A stretch of DNA of 5,842 nucleotides from Cyanobacteriota bacterium (GCA_027482985.1 JAIXVO010000125.1:1-5842); one strand, 5' to 3'; positions 1-5,691 are shown, numbered from the stretch's first letter. Notes: a model not told the origin generated them from the letters alone. Numbers and translations are program-made.

Positions 1-466
1 CACCCAAGCCCTACTCGCCGCGACTTTGACCGGCATCGGGATTATCGGCATGATCGCCCTCACCTGGCGCTTTGCCCGCTTTGAACGCTTAAACTGGGTA
101 CTCGTGAGTTGGGCGGGGTTAATGTTAGCCGGAGCGATCGCCACTTACCAGGGCATCTTCGGCGGGTGGATCTGGGCACTGATTCACATTTGTCCACTAT
201 GGCTCGGTTTGAGTGGGTTGGGTTATGGCATTACAGGCATTGGGATGCGATCGCGGTTATTTCTGATCCTGGCCTTCATTCACCTGCTCACAATCAGCCT
301 CCTCCCCCTGGTACCTGATTGGAAGCCACTGATCACAGGATTAGTCATCAGCGGGAGTGCCTTTCTGATTGCCGAATTTCAATGGGATGCGAACGGCGTT
401 TGCGGCTACCAGTTACAAGGTGTTGAAGCTGAAGATTTGGTCGCGATCGCCCAGCCCCAACATTAA
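1..466 (+). CDS. Multi-spanning membrane protein of unknown function, 5' end outside the window
   Basis: The reading frame is open from base 2 through the left edge and ends at the TAA at 464-466. A TTG at 26 could serve as a start, but it falls inside a hydrophobic stretch and has no ribosome binding site, so the gene most likely begins upstream and is only partial here. The visible part is about 154 residues. Counting from the TTG codon, hydrophobic segments lie at roughly residues 1-14 (continuing upstream), 24-45, 48-70, 77-97 and 102-118, giving about five membrane helices. A short polar tail of some 28 residues follows, with WDANG and VEAEDL stretches. I do not recognise the family and assign no function. 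It converges on gatA, with a 108-bp gap containing an inverted repeat. HIP1 octamers inside the gene match the rest of the window, so nothing suggests recent transfer. Confidence 0.75.
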   Translation, partial: TQALLAATLTGIGIIGMIALTWRFARFERLNWVLVSWAGLMLAGAIATYQGIFGGWIWALIHICPLWLGLSGLGYGITGIGMRSRLFLILAFIHLLTISLLPLVPDWKPLITGLVISGSAFLIAEFQWDANGVCGYQLQGVEAEDLVAIAQPQH

Positions 467-501
467 ATTGATGTGCCCCAAACAAGATTCCCCAACCGTA
501 G

Positions 502-564
502 GGGTTCGGCATTCGGCCACAATCTTGACTATCGATCAGCAGTCATCAACCGAATGCCAAACCC
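502..564. terminator. Interrupted inverted repeat between convergent genes, possible bidirectional terminator
   Basis: The arm GGGTTCGGCATTCGG (502-516) is mirrored by CCGAATGCCAAACCC (550-564). The arms are 15 bp long with one non-matching position, which is a C/A mismatch in the + transcript and a G-U wobble in the - transcript, so the stem is stronger in the gatA direction. The 33-base loop holds a further 5-bp stem (TGACT 526-530 with AGTCA 541-545). It starts 11 bases after the gatA stop and 36 bases after the upstream gene's stop, where a shared terminator would be expected. Neither side has a clear T tract, so a classical intrinsic terminator is not shown. Confidence 0.5.
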
Positions 565-574
565 ATATAGGCTC

Positions 575-2023
575 TTAAATCTGGGGCGATCGCGTGTGCC
601 AATCCGTCGCTTGCTCATAGGCATAGGCGACCTGGAAGATTTGATCTTCTCGCAGCACATTGCCAATAATTTGAAGCCCGATCGGCAACCCTTCCCGGCT
701 GAACCCACAAGGGACACTCATCGCGGGTAAGCCAGCCAGATTCACCGGAATCGTCATCAAGTCGATGAGATACATACTGAGCGGATCAGCGGATTTGTCG
801 CCCGCTTTGAAGGCTGGCGTGGGCGCAGTCGGGCAAACCAGCACATCCACCTGGGCAAAAGCGGCTTCAAAGTCCTGTTTAATCAGCGTCCGTACTTTTT
901 GCGCCTTGAGATAATACGCATCGTAGTAGCCCGCTGACAGAACGTAGGTGCCAATCATAATCCGGCGTTTGACTTCCGAGCCGAATCCTTCCGCGCGGGT
1001 GCGGGTATACATTTCCATCAAGGTTTCAGCAGCTTCAACCCGTTTGCCGTACTTCACGCCGTCATAACGGGCGAGGTTCGCAGAGGCTTCAGACGGCGCA
1101 ATGATGTAGTAAGCCGCGATGCCATAGCGAAATCGGGGACAGGAAATTTCTTGAATTTCTGCGCCCAATGCCTGCAATTGTTGAATCGCCTGCTGCACCG
1201 TTTTTTCGACATCGGGATCTAACCCGTCGCCAAAAGTTTCCTTAATCACCCCCACCTTTTTCCCTTTCAGACTGGGTGTGAGGAACTGAGTGTAGTCCGG
1301 CACTTCCACTTTCAGGCTGGTGGAATCTTTGGGGTCATACCCCGCGATCACCCCCAACAAAATTGCACTGTCTTCCACCGATCGCGCAAATGGGCCAATT
1401 TGATCCAGCGAGGATGCAAACGCCACCAACCCATACCGGGAAACCAGCCCGTAAGTCGGCTTCATCCCGACAATGCCGCAAAAGGACGCAGGTTGCCGAA
1501 TCGATCCCCCCGTATCCGATCCCAGCGACACCATACACTCCTCAGCCGCAACCGCCGCCGCTGATCCCCCCGACGACCCTCCCGGCACACGACTGATATC
1601 CCAGGGATTCGTCGTGAGTTGAAAGGCAGAGGTTTCAGTCGAGCCGCCCATCGCAAACTCATCCAAATTCGTTTTGCCGACCATCACCGCCCCGGCATCT
1701 AACAGCTTTTGGGACACGGTGGCTGCGTAAGGCGGCACAAAATTCTCCAAAATCCGCGAGGCGCAAGTGGTGGGAATGCCTTTTGTGCAAATGTTATCCT
1801 TCACCCCAATCGGAATTCCCGTGAGTAGCCCAATCTTTTCCCCCGCCGCAATCTGCGCATCCACCTGAGCCGCCTGCTGCAAAGCCTGTGCTGCCGTCAC
1901 ATGTAAAAAGCTGTGCAATTTCGGTTCAACCGCCTGAATGCGATCGAGCGCCGCTTGCGTCACTTCAACGGCCGATCGCTCTTTTTTAACGAGCTGGTTG
2001 TGCAACTCCCGGATGGATGCCAT
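575..2023 (-). CDS. gatA: Glutamyl-tRNA(Gln) amidotransferase subunit A (GatA)
   Basis: This is the glutaminase subunit of the cytoplasmic GatCAB complex. It releases ammonia from glutamine and passes it to GatB, which amidates Glu-tRNA(Gln) to Gln-tRNA(Gln), and in some bacteria Asp-tRNA(Asn) as well. Bacteria without a glutaminyl-tRNA synthetase, including cyanobacteria, depend on it. The 482-residue product has the usual length and shows the full amidase-signature fold. The Ser-cisSer-Lys triad can be placed at Lys75 (GVKDN), Ser150 ([15 protein letters not shown]) and Ser174 ([11 protein letters not shown]). The C-terminal half has the CPTAPTPAF and [12 protein letters not shown] stretches typical of GatA. 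The ATG is preceded on the minus strand by AGAGG with a 6-base spacer, which supports this start. gatB and gatC are not adjacent, as is common in cyanobacteria. No frameshift or missing catalytic residue is seen. Confidence 0.98.
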   Translation of the reverse strand: MASIRELHNQLVKKERSAVEVTQAALDRIQAVEPKLHSFLHVTAAQALQQAAQVDAQIAAGEKIGLLTGIPIGVKDNICTKGIPTTCASRILENFVPPYAATVSQKLLDAGAVMVGKTNLDEFAMGGSTETSAFQLTTNPWDISRVPGGSSGGSAAAVAAEECMVSLGSDTGGSIRQPASFCGIVGMKPTYGLVSRYGLVAFASSLDQIGPFARSVEDSAILLGVIAGYDPKDSTSLKVEVPDYTQFLTPSLKGKKVGVIKETFGDGLDPDVEKTVQQAIQQLQALGAEIQEISCPRFRYGIAAYYIIAPSEASANLARYDGVKYGKRVEAAETLMEMYTRTRAEGFGSEVKRRIMIGTYVLSAGYYDAYYLKAQKVRTLIKQDFEAAFAQVDVLVCPTAPTPAFKAGDKSADPLSMYLIDLMTIPVNLAGLPAMSVPCGFSREGLPIGLQIIGNVLREDQIFQVAYAYEQATDWHTRSPQI

Positions 2024-2028
2024 GCAAT

Positions 2029-2034
2029 ACCTCT
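2029..2034 (-). promoter_or_regulatory. Ribosome binding site of gatA
   Basis: The minus strand reads AGAGGT followed by ATTGC and the ATG at 2023. The AGAGG core sits six bases before the start codon, a good spacing that fixes the gatA start. Confidence 0.6.
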
Positions 2035-2065
2035 GAGCTTAACGATTCATTAGTTTAGCGTCAAA

Positions 2066-2121
2066 GGGAGGGGGAGGGAGAGGAGGGAGGGGGAGTCAGG
2101 AGTCAGAAGTCAGAAGCGGAA
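2066..2121 (+). repeat. G-tract run followed by a heptameric tandem repeat
   Basis: Bases 2066-2093 carry five runs of three to five G (at 2066, 2070, 2076, 2085 and 2089) separated by one to six bases, which matches the simple G-quadruplex pattern on the + strand. Directly after it are three copies of a 7-bp unit, AGTCAGG, AGTCAGA, AGTCAGA (2094-2114), and a decayed fourth. Heptameric short tandem repeats of this type are common between genes in filamentous cyanobacteria. The tract lies just upstream of gatA, so a gatA leader or read-through transcript would be C-rich here. No function can be assigned from sequence alone. Confidence 0.7.
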
Positions 2122-2130
2122 AGCAAATAG

Positions 2131-2151
2131 GAATATCCCATTCGCATATTC
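2131..2151. repeat. Small perfect inverted repeat in the gatA upstream spacer
   Basis: GAATAT (2131-2136) and ATATTC (2146-2151) form a 6-bp A/T-rich stem with a 9-base loop. It lies between the heptad repeat and the GAGACG hairpin. It may be part of the same dispersed repeat or may be chance. Confidence 0.3.
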
Positions 2152-2163
2152 GGGGTCTTCGTA

Positions 2164-2186
2164 GAGACGCGCCGCTGGCACGTCTC
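2164..2186. repeat. GAGACG...CGTCTC palindromic hairpin, probable dispersed cyanobacterial repeat
   Basis: GAGACGCGCC (2164-2173) and GGCACGTCTC (2177-2186) form a 10-bp stem with a 3-base loop. There is one C/A position on the + strand, which becomes a G-U wobble in a - transcript. Palindromes built on GTAGAGACG/CGTCTC recur between genes in many cyanobacterial genomes, and I take this as a copy of that kind. It sits between the 138-codon gene and gatA, where it could also reduce read-through or protect an RNA end. Confidence 0.6.
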
Positions 2187-2287
2187 CGGCGGGATAAGGG
2201 GGAGGAGAACGGGGGTTGGTGTGGAGGGGCGGGGCGAATTTGTGGGAATTGAGGAGGCAATACCTGCGGCTGAAATGGGTTACACCC
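2187..2287. other. G-rich spacer downstream of the 138-codon gene
   Basis: No reading frame of note is found here. The + strand is strongly G-rich, with runs of four or five G at about 2198-2202, 2211-2215, 2226-2229 and 2231-2234. The only structure next to the stop codon of the 138-codon gene is a 4-bp hairpin (GGGT 2277-2280, ACCC 2284-2287). That is too weak to call a terminator, so read-through from the 138-codon gene into gatA is possible. Confidence 0.4.
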
Positions 2288-2704
2288 TTAATTGAATAAA
2301 TCGATCGCCTGCCGGAGAAAGGCTTTCAACTTATCCGCAACTTCGGGCACGGGATTGCGATCGCCTTCAAATTGCCAATCTTGCACCGTGGATAAACGCC
2401 ATTGTTTGCCCTGATGGTTAAAGCCTGCGACTTCGGCCCCGATCGCGCGGCGATCGCCCGTCATGCCGTCATCGTGGAAGCGAATCTGTAACAAAATACT
2501 GCGGCTCTGGAAGCGGCGAGAAAATCCGGGTAGGTGAAAGCCAATATCAATCGAGTCTGGATCGACGAGATCACGGGTATCGGGATCATTCGCCCAGGGT
2601 TTTAAGTCCGCTCTGGCATCGGGAAATTCGGACTTGAAGAGGTTGACTACGGCAGCGATTTTGCTGGTAGTTTCCAGGCTTTTTGCCTGCTCGGCTGCAT
2701 TCAC
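2288..2704 (-). CDS. Conserved-looking soluble protein of unknown function, 138 residues
   Basis: The start was chosen as the GTG at 2704-2702. On the minus strand AAAGGAG (2717-2711) directly abuts an in-frame TTG at 2710, leaving no spacer, but lies six bases before this GTG. The product is soluble, with no signal peptide or membrane helix. It begins with an amphipathic-looking helical region (about residues 4-26) and continues with an acidic stretch (WANDPDTRDLVDPDSID, about 37-53). A probable beta-rich middle follows (residues about 54-112, containing GFHLPGFSRRF, ILLQIRFHDD and QWRLSTVQDWQFEG), and the protein ends in a helix (about 119-137). Balanced composition and a well-placed ribosome binding site argue for a real gene. 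I do not recognise the family and propose no function. It runs in the same direction as gatA, 264 bp upstream, and divergently from the protease gene. Confidence 0.8.
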   Translation of the reverse strand: MNAAEQAKSLETTSKIAAVVNLFKSEFPDARADLKPWANDPDTRDLVDPDSIDIGFHLPGFSRRFQSRSILLQIRFHDDGMTGDRRAIGAEVAGFNHQGKQWRLSTVQDWQFEGDRNPVPEVADKLKAFLRQAIDLFN

Positions 2705-2710
2705 TCGCAA

Positions 2711-2717
2711 CTCCTTT
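2711..2717 (-). promoter_or_regulatory. Ribosome binding site that decides the start of the 138-residue protein
   Basis: The minus strand reads AAAGGAG, then TTGCGA, then GTG. The spacing is six bases to the GTG and zero to the TTG, so translation should begin at the GTG and the longer 140-codon reading is unlikely. Confidence 0.7.
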
Positions 2718-2753
2718 CGATCGCTAGGGGAGGGGCAGAGAAACCGGGATTCG

Positions 2754-2788
2754 TTAACAGCAAGTTAATTAACAGCAAGTTAATTAAC
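2754..2788. repeat. 15-bp tandem repeat with embedded palindromes in a divergent promoter region
   Basis: TTAACAGCAAGTTAA occurs twice with no mismatch (2754-2768 and 2769-2783), followed by TTAAC, the start of a third copy. The junctions create the 10-bp palindrome GTTAATTAAC at 2764-2773 and again at 2779-2788. It lies about 50-85 bp upstream of the 138-codon gene, on the side facing the protease gene. Evenly spaced palindromes in a divergent region could be operator sites, but they match no binding consensus I can name with confidence. The adjacent A/T-rich sequence (GATAATTTACA, 2789-2799) could hold a -10 element. Confidence 0.6.
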
Positions 2789-2822
2789 GATAATTTACAC
2801 GATCCCCGCCGATTCAGCACCA

Positions 2823-2972
2823 CTTGCATCCAGTTCGGCTCACGGTCGCTGCTCAGATGGGCAAGAGGCATCCTACCAGCAGCTAAAAGATTAAATTGCG
2901 CTGTCCCGTTTACCGCATCTGCCGCGATCGCGGGACCTTAATCTTGCGTCATCCCCCACCAGGGGACTTTTT
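2823..2972 (+). ncRNA. Candidate structured RNA (small RNA or leader) ending in a terminator-like hairpin
   Basis: No open frame of note is present, yet several stems lie in series on the + strand. Stem 1 is GCTGCT (2848-2853) with AGCAGC (2878-2883), enclosing GATG (2856-2859) with CATC (2869-2872). A competing alternative is CTTGCATC (2823-2830) with GAT and GCAAG (2856-2858, 2861-2865). Stem 2 is AAGATTAA (2887-2894) with TTAATCTT (2938-2945), enclosing GTCCCG (2903-2908) with CGGGAC (2931-2936). A terminator-like hairpin with a T tract follows. The order of stems, then terminator, suggests either a short independent RNA or an attenuated leader for the protease gene 306 bp downstream. It does not resemble the tRNA, tmRNA, SRP RNA or RNase P RNA signatures that I can recall. 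Transcription is inferred, not shown. Confidence 0.35.
2952..2972 (+). terminator. Short hairpin with T tract
   Basis: TCCCC (2952-2956) and GGGGA (2962-2966) form a 5-bp G/C-rich stem with loop CACCA. One C follows, then five T at 2968-2972. The form is that of a weak intrinsic terminator reading in + direction. No coding sequence on this strand lies between it and the upstream divergent gene, so it would end a non-coding transcript or act as an attenuator. Confidence 0.45.
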
Positions 2973-3046
2973 CCGAATTTCATCCTGACGAGTTCAGTCC
3001 CTCAGCGGAAGAAGTCGTATCCAAGCTTCTCACTTTAAATAGTCAA

Positions 3047-3072
3047 GGCGCTCTGACCAAGGCCAGAGCGCC
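3047..3072. repeat. Perfect 9-bp G/C-rich hairpin upstream of the protease gene
   Basis: GGCGCTCTG (3047-3055) is followed after 8 bases by its exact reverse complement CAGAGCGCC (3064-3072). There is no T tract after it. It lies about 200 bp before the protease start and could be a leader structure, a terminator for an upstream RNA, or a protein-binding palindrome. Confidence 0.55.
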
Positions 3073-3075
3073 GGA

Positions 3076-3099
3076 ACAGTAACCACTCTCTATTACTGT
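3076..3099. repeat. Perfect 7-bp hairpin adjoining the preceding one
   Basis: ACAGTAA (3076-3082) pairs exactly with TTACTGT (3093-3099) around a 10-base loop, three bases after the 3047-3072 stem. Two perfect stems this close together suggest a folded RNA element, although function is unknown. Confidence 0.45.
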
Positions 3100-3278
3100 G
3101 ATACCACCTTGCCCTCAAATATTCCGTAAATCTCTGCAACGGCTATGACAGTTTCTTAATTGTGCTGTTTAAGCCTGGGTTGTGCCTGGGCAGAGCGTTG
3201 GCAATTAAAGCGGACAAGGGGGTATTCCTGTTCCTGACTGGAAGCATGGCGACTGTGTAGTGTTGACCCTCAGATGCC
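3100..3278. other. Protease gene upstream region without a recognisable promoter
   Basis: No gene is seen. A short direct repeat CCTGGG occurs twice within 3174-3190. I find no convincing -35/-10 pair and no Shine-Dalgarno sequence in the 20 bases before the protease ATG, so the transcription start cannot be placed from sequence. Confidence 0.4.
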
Positions 3279-4592
3279 ATGAAATTAAGACTTTTGTTCC
3301 TGTTTGCGACGACTGCCCTGTTGCTTGACCCCATTCAGATGGGCAACAGTGCGCCCGCCCGCATTGCCTACGAGTCGCGATCGCAGGATGCCAGCCAGAT
3401 CTTTCAACAGGCGAATCCCGCCGTGGTGACGGTGTATGCCGGTGGCGAAATTGGTTCCGGCAGTATCGTCGATACGCAGGGCTACGTCATCACCAATAAT
3501 CACGTTGTCCGGCGGAGTGCTCAAGTGGTGGCGCGGATGGCGGATGGTCGGCGGATTCCTGGTCAGGTGATTGCCACCGATCCCCGCAACGACTTGGCGC
3601 TGATCAAACTGAATGCGTCCCAATTACCCGCCCTGCCGCTGGCGAGTGGGAGTGGTATTCAACCGGGACAACCCGTGATCGCGATCGGCAGTCCTTACGG
3701 TCGTCCCGGCGTAATGACTCAGGGCACCTTTCGGAGTGTGCGGGGCAATGGGGATTTGCAGTCGCAGGTGGTACTAGAACCGGGGAATTCCGGTGGCCCG
3801 CTGTTGAACGCGCAGGGCGAAATGATTGGGATCAATAAGGCGATTCTGGAATCGGCGCGGGGCAGTAATACGGGCATTAGTATTGCCACCAGTGCCGCGA
3901 TCGCCCGGCGCTTTCTGACTGCCAATATTCCCGGCGGTTTGTCCAATGGTGGCACGCCCTACGCGGCTCAACCCCCGTTTGCACCCCAACCTCAATATGA
4001 TGCGGTGCCGCCTTCCTATCGTCGGAATAATCCCGCGATCGCGAATCGACCCAGCCCCAATTTGCCCCAACCCTGGGAAAATCAACCCGTCCAACCGCTG
4101 CCTAACAATACCTGGAGCGGACAAACTCCTACCCCAATGTATGAATCCGGTCGCTTATCTCGGAATGAACGCGGGGAGGTGGTTGTCCCCAGTATCGGGA
4201 GTCCGTGGCAGTCCGCCCAACCGTCCTATGCGCCATCTCCCGATGAGAGTTACGGGATGAATCCGAGTGAATCATCACCTGTCCTGCCTAACGCCCCCGC
4301 CGCCCCCTTTAACCCGCCACCGAAAAATTACTCAAGCATGGCTCCTACTCCCACCGGTGGTGCTCGTTTAGGGGTGGTTGTCGATACCCGCACGATGCTG
4401 ATTCGGCAGGTGCAACCGGGGACGGCGGGCGCGATGGGCGGTTTACAGGTGGGCGATCGCTTGGTGGCTGTGAATGGTTCCCAACTACGGAGTTTCGAAC
4501 AACTGCAATCATTTATGACCCAAGCGCCACCAGTTGCCGCTTTTACCATTAACCGGGGGGGACGGGCAGAAACGGTGCAGATTAGATTTTAG
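3279..4592 (+). CDS. Exported HtrA/Deg-like serine protease with long Pro-rich linker and C-terminal PDZ domain
   Basis: This is a 437-residue secreted trypsin-like protease of the HtrA/Deg group, expected to degrade or remodel damaged proteins in the periplasm or thylakoid lumen. The N-terminus (MKLRLLFLFATTALLLDP) is a signal peptide with a cleavage region near residues 22-27. The protease domain spans about 41-215, with the triad His75 (TNNHVV), Asp105 (RNDLALIKL) and Ser171 (PGNSGGPLLN). Residues about 222-357 are rich in Pro, Gln, Asn and Ser and look disordered. A single PDZ domain covers about 361-437 (ARLGVVV carboxylate loop, GLQVGDRLVAVNG). Most HtrA proteins join the two domains by a short linker, so this architecture is unusual. 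The ATG is the first possible start after an in-frame TGA at 3264-3266 and gives a proper signal peptide, although no ribosome binding site precedes it. The 3' end overlaps the convergent permease gene. Which Deg subgroup it belongs to cannot be settled here. Confidence 0.93.
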   Translation: MKLRLLFLFATTALLLDPIQMGNSAPARIAYESRSQDASQIFQQANPAVVTVYAGGEIGSGSIVDTQGYVITNNHVVRRSAQVVARMADGRRIPGQVIATDPRNDLALIKLNASQLPALPLASGSGIQPGQPVIAIGSPYGRPGVMTQGTFRSVRGNGDLQSQVVLEPGNSGGPLLNAQGEMIGINKAILESARGSNTGISIATSAAIARRFLTANIPGGLSNGGTPYAAQPPFAPQPQYDAVPPSYRRNNPAIANRPSPNLPQPWENQPVQPLPNNTWSGQTPTPMYESGRLSRNERGEVVVPSIGSPWQSAQPSYAPSPDESYGMNPSESSPVLPNAPAAPFNPPPKNYSSMAPTPTGGARLGVVVDTRTMLIRQVQPGTAGAMGGLQVGDRLVAVNGSQLRSFEQLQSFMTQAPPVAAFTINRGGRAETVQIRF

Positions 4593-5691
4593 CCGTCGAT
4601 TCACCCAGTCCGACCAACGCATTAGGGGTCGCCGCTTCCACTTGAATCAGCGTGCCTTGATTATCCAGCAGGGTGTCATCTTCCAGGGCGGTGCTGATGA
4701 AGCTGGCAATGGGCACCGCGAGTAACAAACCGGGAAAGCCAAACAACTTCGTGCCCAGCAACAGCGAGAGGATAATCCAGATGGGGCTAAGTCCGGTGAA
4801 ACTGCCCAGGATGCGAGGCGCGATCGCCTGATCGATGACTTGATCCAGCACAATGATGCTGCCCAGCGTGATCAACGCTAGACCAGGAGATTGCGCCGCG
4901 ATGCCCAAACACACGAGCCCGTAGCCCAACACATCCCCAAACGGAATCAGGGTCATGATGCCAACGATCGCCCCCAACACCAAACTGTAGGGAATCTGCA
5001 AAATCACCAGCACCACCGACAGCAGTACGCCCATAATCAGGCTCAAAATCGCCTGTCCGATGAAGTAGCGATGGAAGTCGTTCTGCAACGATCGCCGGAT
5101 GCGATCGCGGTTTTTGAGTGGCAGTCGTTGGAAGATGGCTGTCCAGACTCGTTTCCCGTCCAGTAAGAAATAAAAGGTGAGGACGAGGACTAAGAACAAG
5201 GCGGACAGCCCCCCGAACGCATTCAGGGTGAACAGCAGAGTTTCGTCCCCTAAGCCTTCCAGTTGATCCGGAAGGCGATCGGTCACTTGTTGAATAATTT
5301 GATTCAGGTTGACGGGTAAGCGATGTGCTGCTGCCCAACTTTGCACTACCTGAAGTTGAGCGATCGCGTGCCCCAACCAATCCGGGATTTGCGCCACGAT
5401 CGCCGTAAACTGCTCCAGCAAGGTGGGCAGAACCGTGATGCCGATGCCAGCCAGGGCGATCAGGCTAATCAGGAGGACGATCGCGATCGCGACGGGGCGG
5501 GGCGATCGGCGTTGCAAAAACTCCACGGGATAATTGAGGACAAAGGCCAACACGGCGGCGGCAATTAAGATCGTGACGAGGGGTTCCAGATATTGAAAGA
5601 TCTGAATCACCACCCAGGCGTTTAAGGCGATGAGAGGCAGCCCCAAACCCGTTTTGAGCCAGCGCAGGCGATCTGCAGAATGTGAAGTCAT
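4582..5691 (-). CDS. AI-2E family (PF01594-type) membrane transporter/permease
   Basis: This is a 369-residue integral membrane protein of the AI-2E transporter family. Some members export autoinducer-2 or act as ion antiporters, but for most, including cyanobacterial paralogues, the substrate is unknown. Hydrophobic helices lie at about 14-34, 37-53, 67-90, 155-177, 212-232, 234-250, 254-285 and 303-333, the usual layout for the family. A larger soluble segment of about 60 residues follows the third helix. Family-like stretches are YFLLDGKR (174-181), RYFIGQAILSLIMG (208-221), IPFGDVLG (249-256), APRILG (291-296) and the LLLGTKLFGFPGLLLAVP region (310-327). The length is typical. The ATG is the first in-frame start after a TGA three codons upstream. 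No Shine-Dalgarno sequence is evident. Its last four codons, including the stop, overlap the end of the protease gene on the other strand. Confidence 0.92.
   Translation of the reverse strand: MTSHSADRLRWLKTGLGLPLIALNAWVVIQIFQYLEPLVTILIAAAVLAFVLNYPVEFLQRRSPRPVAIAIVLLISLIALAGIGITVLPTLLEQFTAIVAQIPDWLGHAIAQLQVVQSWAAAHRLPVNLNQIIQQVTDRLPDQLEGLGDETLLFTLNAFGGLSALFLVLVLTFYFLLDGKRVWTAIFQRLPLKNRDRIRRSLQNDFHRYFIGQAILSLIMGVLLSVVLVILQIPYSLVLGAIVGIMTLIPFGDVLGYGLVCLGIAAQSPGLALITLGSIIVLDQVIDQAIAPRILGSFTGLSPIWIILSLLLGTKLFGFPGLLLAVPIASFISTALEDDTLLDNQGTLIQVEAATPNALVGLGESTAKI

Noticed and set aside
26..466. TTG at 26 as the true start of the first gene
   Set aside because: The frame is open to the window edge, the codon lies inside a hydrophobic helix, and there is no ribosome binding site, so it is an internal codon of a truncated gene.
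2094..2121. CRISPR-like array
   Set aside because: The repeat unit is 7 bp and directly tandem with no spacers, which fits a short tandem repeat and not CRISPR.
2754..2799. RpaB-type HLR1 site (paired TTACA motifs) in the tandem repeat
   Set aside because: The repeats read TTAACA/GTTAATT and do not fit the paired TTACA pattern. Only one loose TTTACA is present.
2857..2886. Nine-codon ORF (MGKRHPTSS) inside the structured region
   Set aside because: Too short, no ribosome binding site, and fully inside predicted stems. It is most likely chance, although a leader peptide cannot be excluded.
2790..3100. Known RNA gene (tRNA, tmRNA, SRP RNA, RNase P RNA, glutamine or cobalamin riboswitch)
   Set aside because: I looked for the hallmark conserved stretches of each and found none. 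A covariance-model search would be needed for a firm exclusion.
3285..4124. Minus-strand frames of 112, 78 and 116 codons across the protease gene
   Set aside because: All are antisense to a well-supported coding region, with Arg/Pro/Gly-rich composition and no start signals.
4787..5380. 197-codon minus-strand frame within the permease gene
   Set aside because: It overlaps a clear AI-2E family gene in another frame and its translation has a composition expected of an out-of-frame shadow.
134..5493. About 15 scattered GCGATCGC palindromes as regulatory sites
   Set aside because: They are HIP1 octamers, spread through genes and spacers at high density as in most cyanobacterial chromosomes. 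They are useful as a taxonomic marker, not as operators.
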